Assembly: GCF_036173065.1 (NCBI RefSeq)
Contig: NZ_CP108041.1
Coordinates: 2,793,001-2,857,000, forward strand
Source: Rhodococcus sp. NBC_00297
GTDB taxonomy: Bacteria; Actinomycetota; Actinomycetes; Mycobacteriales; Mycobacteriaceae
Reading direction: 5' to 3'
DNA: 64,000 nucleotides
A program made the position numbers and the translations under genes. Of this stretch, positions 63,637 to 64,000 are shown piece by piece (position 1 is the stretch's first letter; each line of letters opens with the position of its first letter). Below the pieces are notes generated by a model that had not been told where the DNA came from, made no database searches, and saw nothing but the letters and a program-made list of their open reading frames with translations.

Positions 63637-64000
63637 CTACTGGGGCCGGACCACCACGGCATACGATCCGGCGCCGACGAGGTCGAAGCCCGGGATCGAC
63701 GTCGACTTCATGACCAACGACGTGACGGAGCCGCTCTCGGGGTCGAAATCGACGTCCTGGACTACTCCGAGATCGGATCCGCTCGTCGTCAACACCCGCT
63801 TGCCCAGGATCGAGTGATCCTTGTGCGAGAGGGTGTCGATGTCGCCGGTCGCGTCGGTGATGCACTCCTCCGATGCCACCGTCACCGCGTCCGTGCCGAA
63901 CGAGGAGAGCGCGTCCCAGACGATGACCTCGCCCGCTTTGGTCTTCTTGACCTCGACAGCGACGACGAGGCGCGATCGAGCATCCACGACGAACCCGGAC
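63637..64000 (-). CDS. PRC-barrel domain protein, 5' partial
   Basis: The reading frame continues past the right edge, so only the C-terminal part (about 120 residues) is seen. It has LGKRVLTTSGSDLGVVQDVDFDPESGSVTSLVMKS, the PRC-barrel core, ending with AGSYAVVVRPQ. A preceding similar block (GFVVDARSRLVVAVEVKK, GEVIVWDALSSFG) suggests a second barrel half. Such proteins bind RNA or membranes in various settings; the role is unknown. An internal GTG at 63987 is possible but unlikely as start. Confidence 0.75.
   Translation of the reverse strand, partial: SGFVVDARSRLVVAVEVKKTKAGEVIVWDALSSFGTDAVTVASEECITDATGDIDTLSHKDHSILGKRVLTTSGSDLGVVQDVDFDPESGSVTSLVMKSTSIPGFDLVGAGSYAVVVRPQ

Overview
The window is GC-rich (about two thirds G+C by eye), densely coded on both strands, and rich in GTG starts and 4-bp ATGA/GTGA stop-start overlaps. 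It comes from a mycolic-acid actinomycete, most likely Rhodococcus or the related Rhodococcoides group. The evidence is a complete mce lipid-import operon, mycothiol synthesis (mshA), two deazaflavin (F420)-type oxidoreductases, a RamB-type glyoxylate regulator beside isocitrate lyase, an HbhA/lipid-droplet protein and an AlkB alkane hydroxylase. No tRNA, rRNA, insertion sequence, prophage or CRISPR array was seen.

The backbone follows, from memory of the Mycobacterium tuberculosis map, the order Rv0462 to Rv0487: lpdC, AhpD-like protein, ramB, icl, fadB2 (4127-12218); TetR, DUF445, XRE regulator, hbhA, DUF2516 (32292-36443); deoC and a DUF2993 protein (42073-43505); DUF2505, murB, L,D-transpeptidase, SDR, ROK regulator, mshA, YbjN (47067-60321). 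Blocks lie between these backbone segments: the mce operon (12350-20748); a stress and second-messenger block (20721-32285); mntH, HTH/DUF2975, MerR, hydrolase and purU (36444-42006); an AbiEi-like protein, fused pabAB and a methyltransferase (43599-47012); and a TauD dioxygenase plus an alkB neighbourhood (52935-58371).

By region: 1-4028 holds a prolyl oligopeptidase start, a degenerate GT2 protein, a TMEM175-type channel, an M19 dipeptidase, a DDN-family oxidoreductase and an aldo/keto reductase. 4127-12218 is central and C2 metabolism, with RamB-like boxes before aceA. 12350-20748 is yrbEAB-mceABCDEF plus a Mce-associated protein. 20721-32285 has a methyltransferase, an alcohol dehydrogenase, the rsbW-sigF-ppk2 operon behind a good sigma-F promoter, a STAS protein, a PHP protein coupled to a GGDEF-EAL protein, a convergent GGDEF protein, PPOX and DJ-1/PfpI proteins, and two small genes behind a second sigma-F-like promoter. 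34662-36082 is an XRE regulator plus HbhA/MLDS pair behind a striking triple-box operator. 46221-49713 is a minus-strand operon of an MBL-Rieske protein, two DUF2505 proteins and a methyltransferase. 53823-55470 holds a possible leaderless Cys-Cys leader peptide ahead of a ROK regulator.

The genes fit a soil or plant-associated organism that uses lipids and alkanes. AlkB, Mce, FadB2 and the acyl-CoA ligase would bring in and activate hydrophobic substrates. Isocitrate lyase and RamB handle the resulting acetyl-CoA. HbhA/MLDS binds lipid stores, MshA makes the redox thiol, and the sigma-F, polyphosphate and c-di-GMP genes answer stress. Many genes carry a TAnnnT hexamer exactly 6-8 nt before the start codon, which points to widespread leaderless transcription. 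All functional calls rest on reading motifs by eye; no database search was run.
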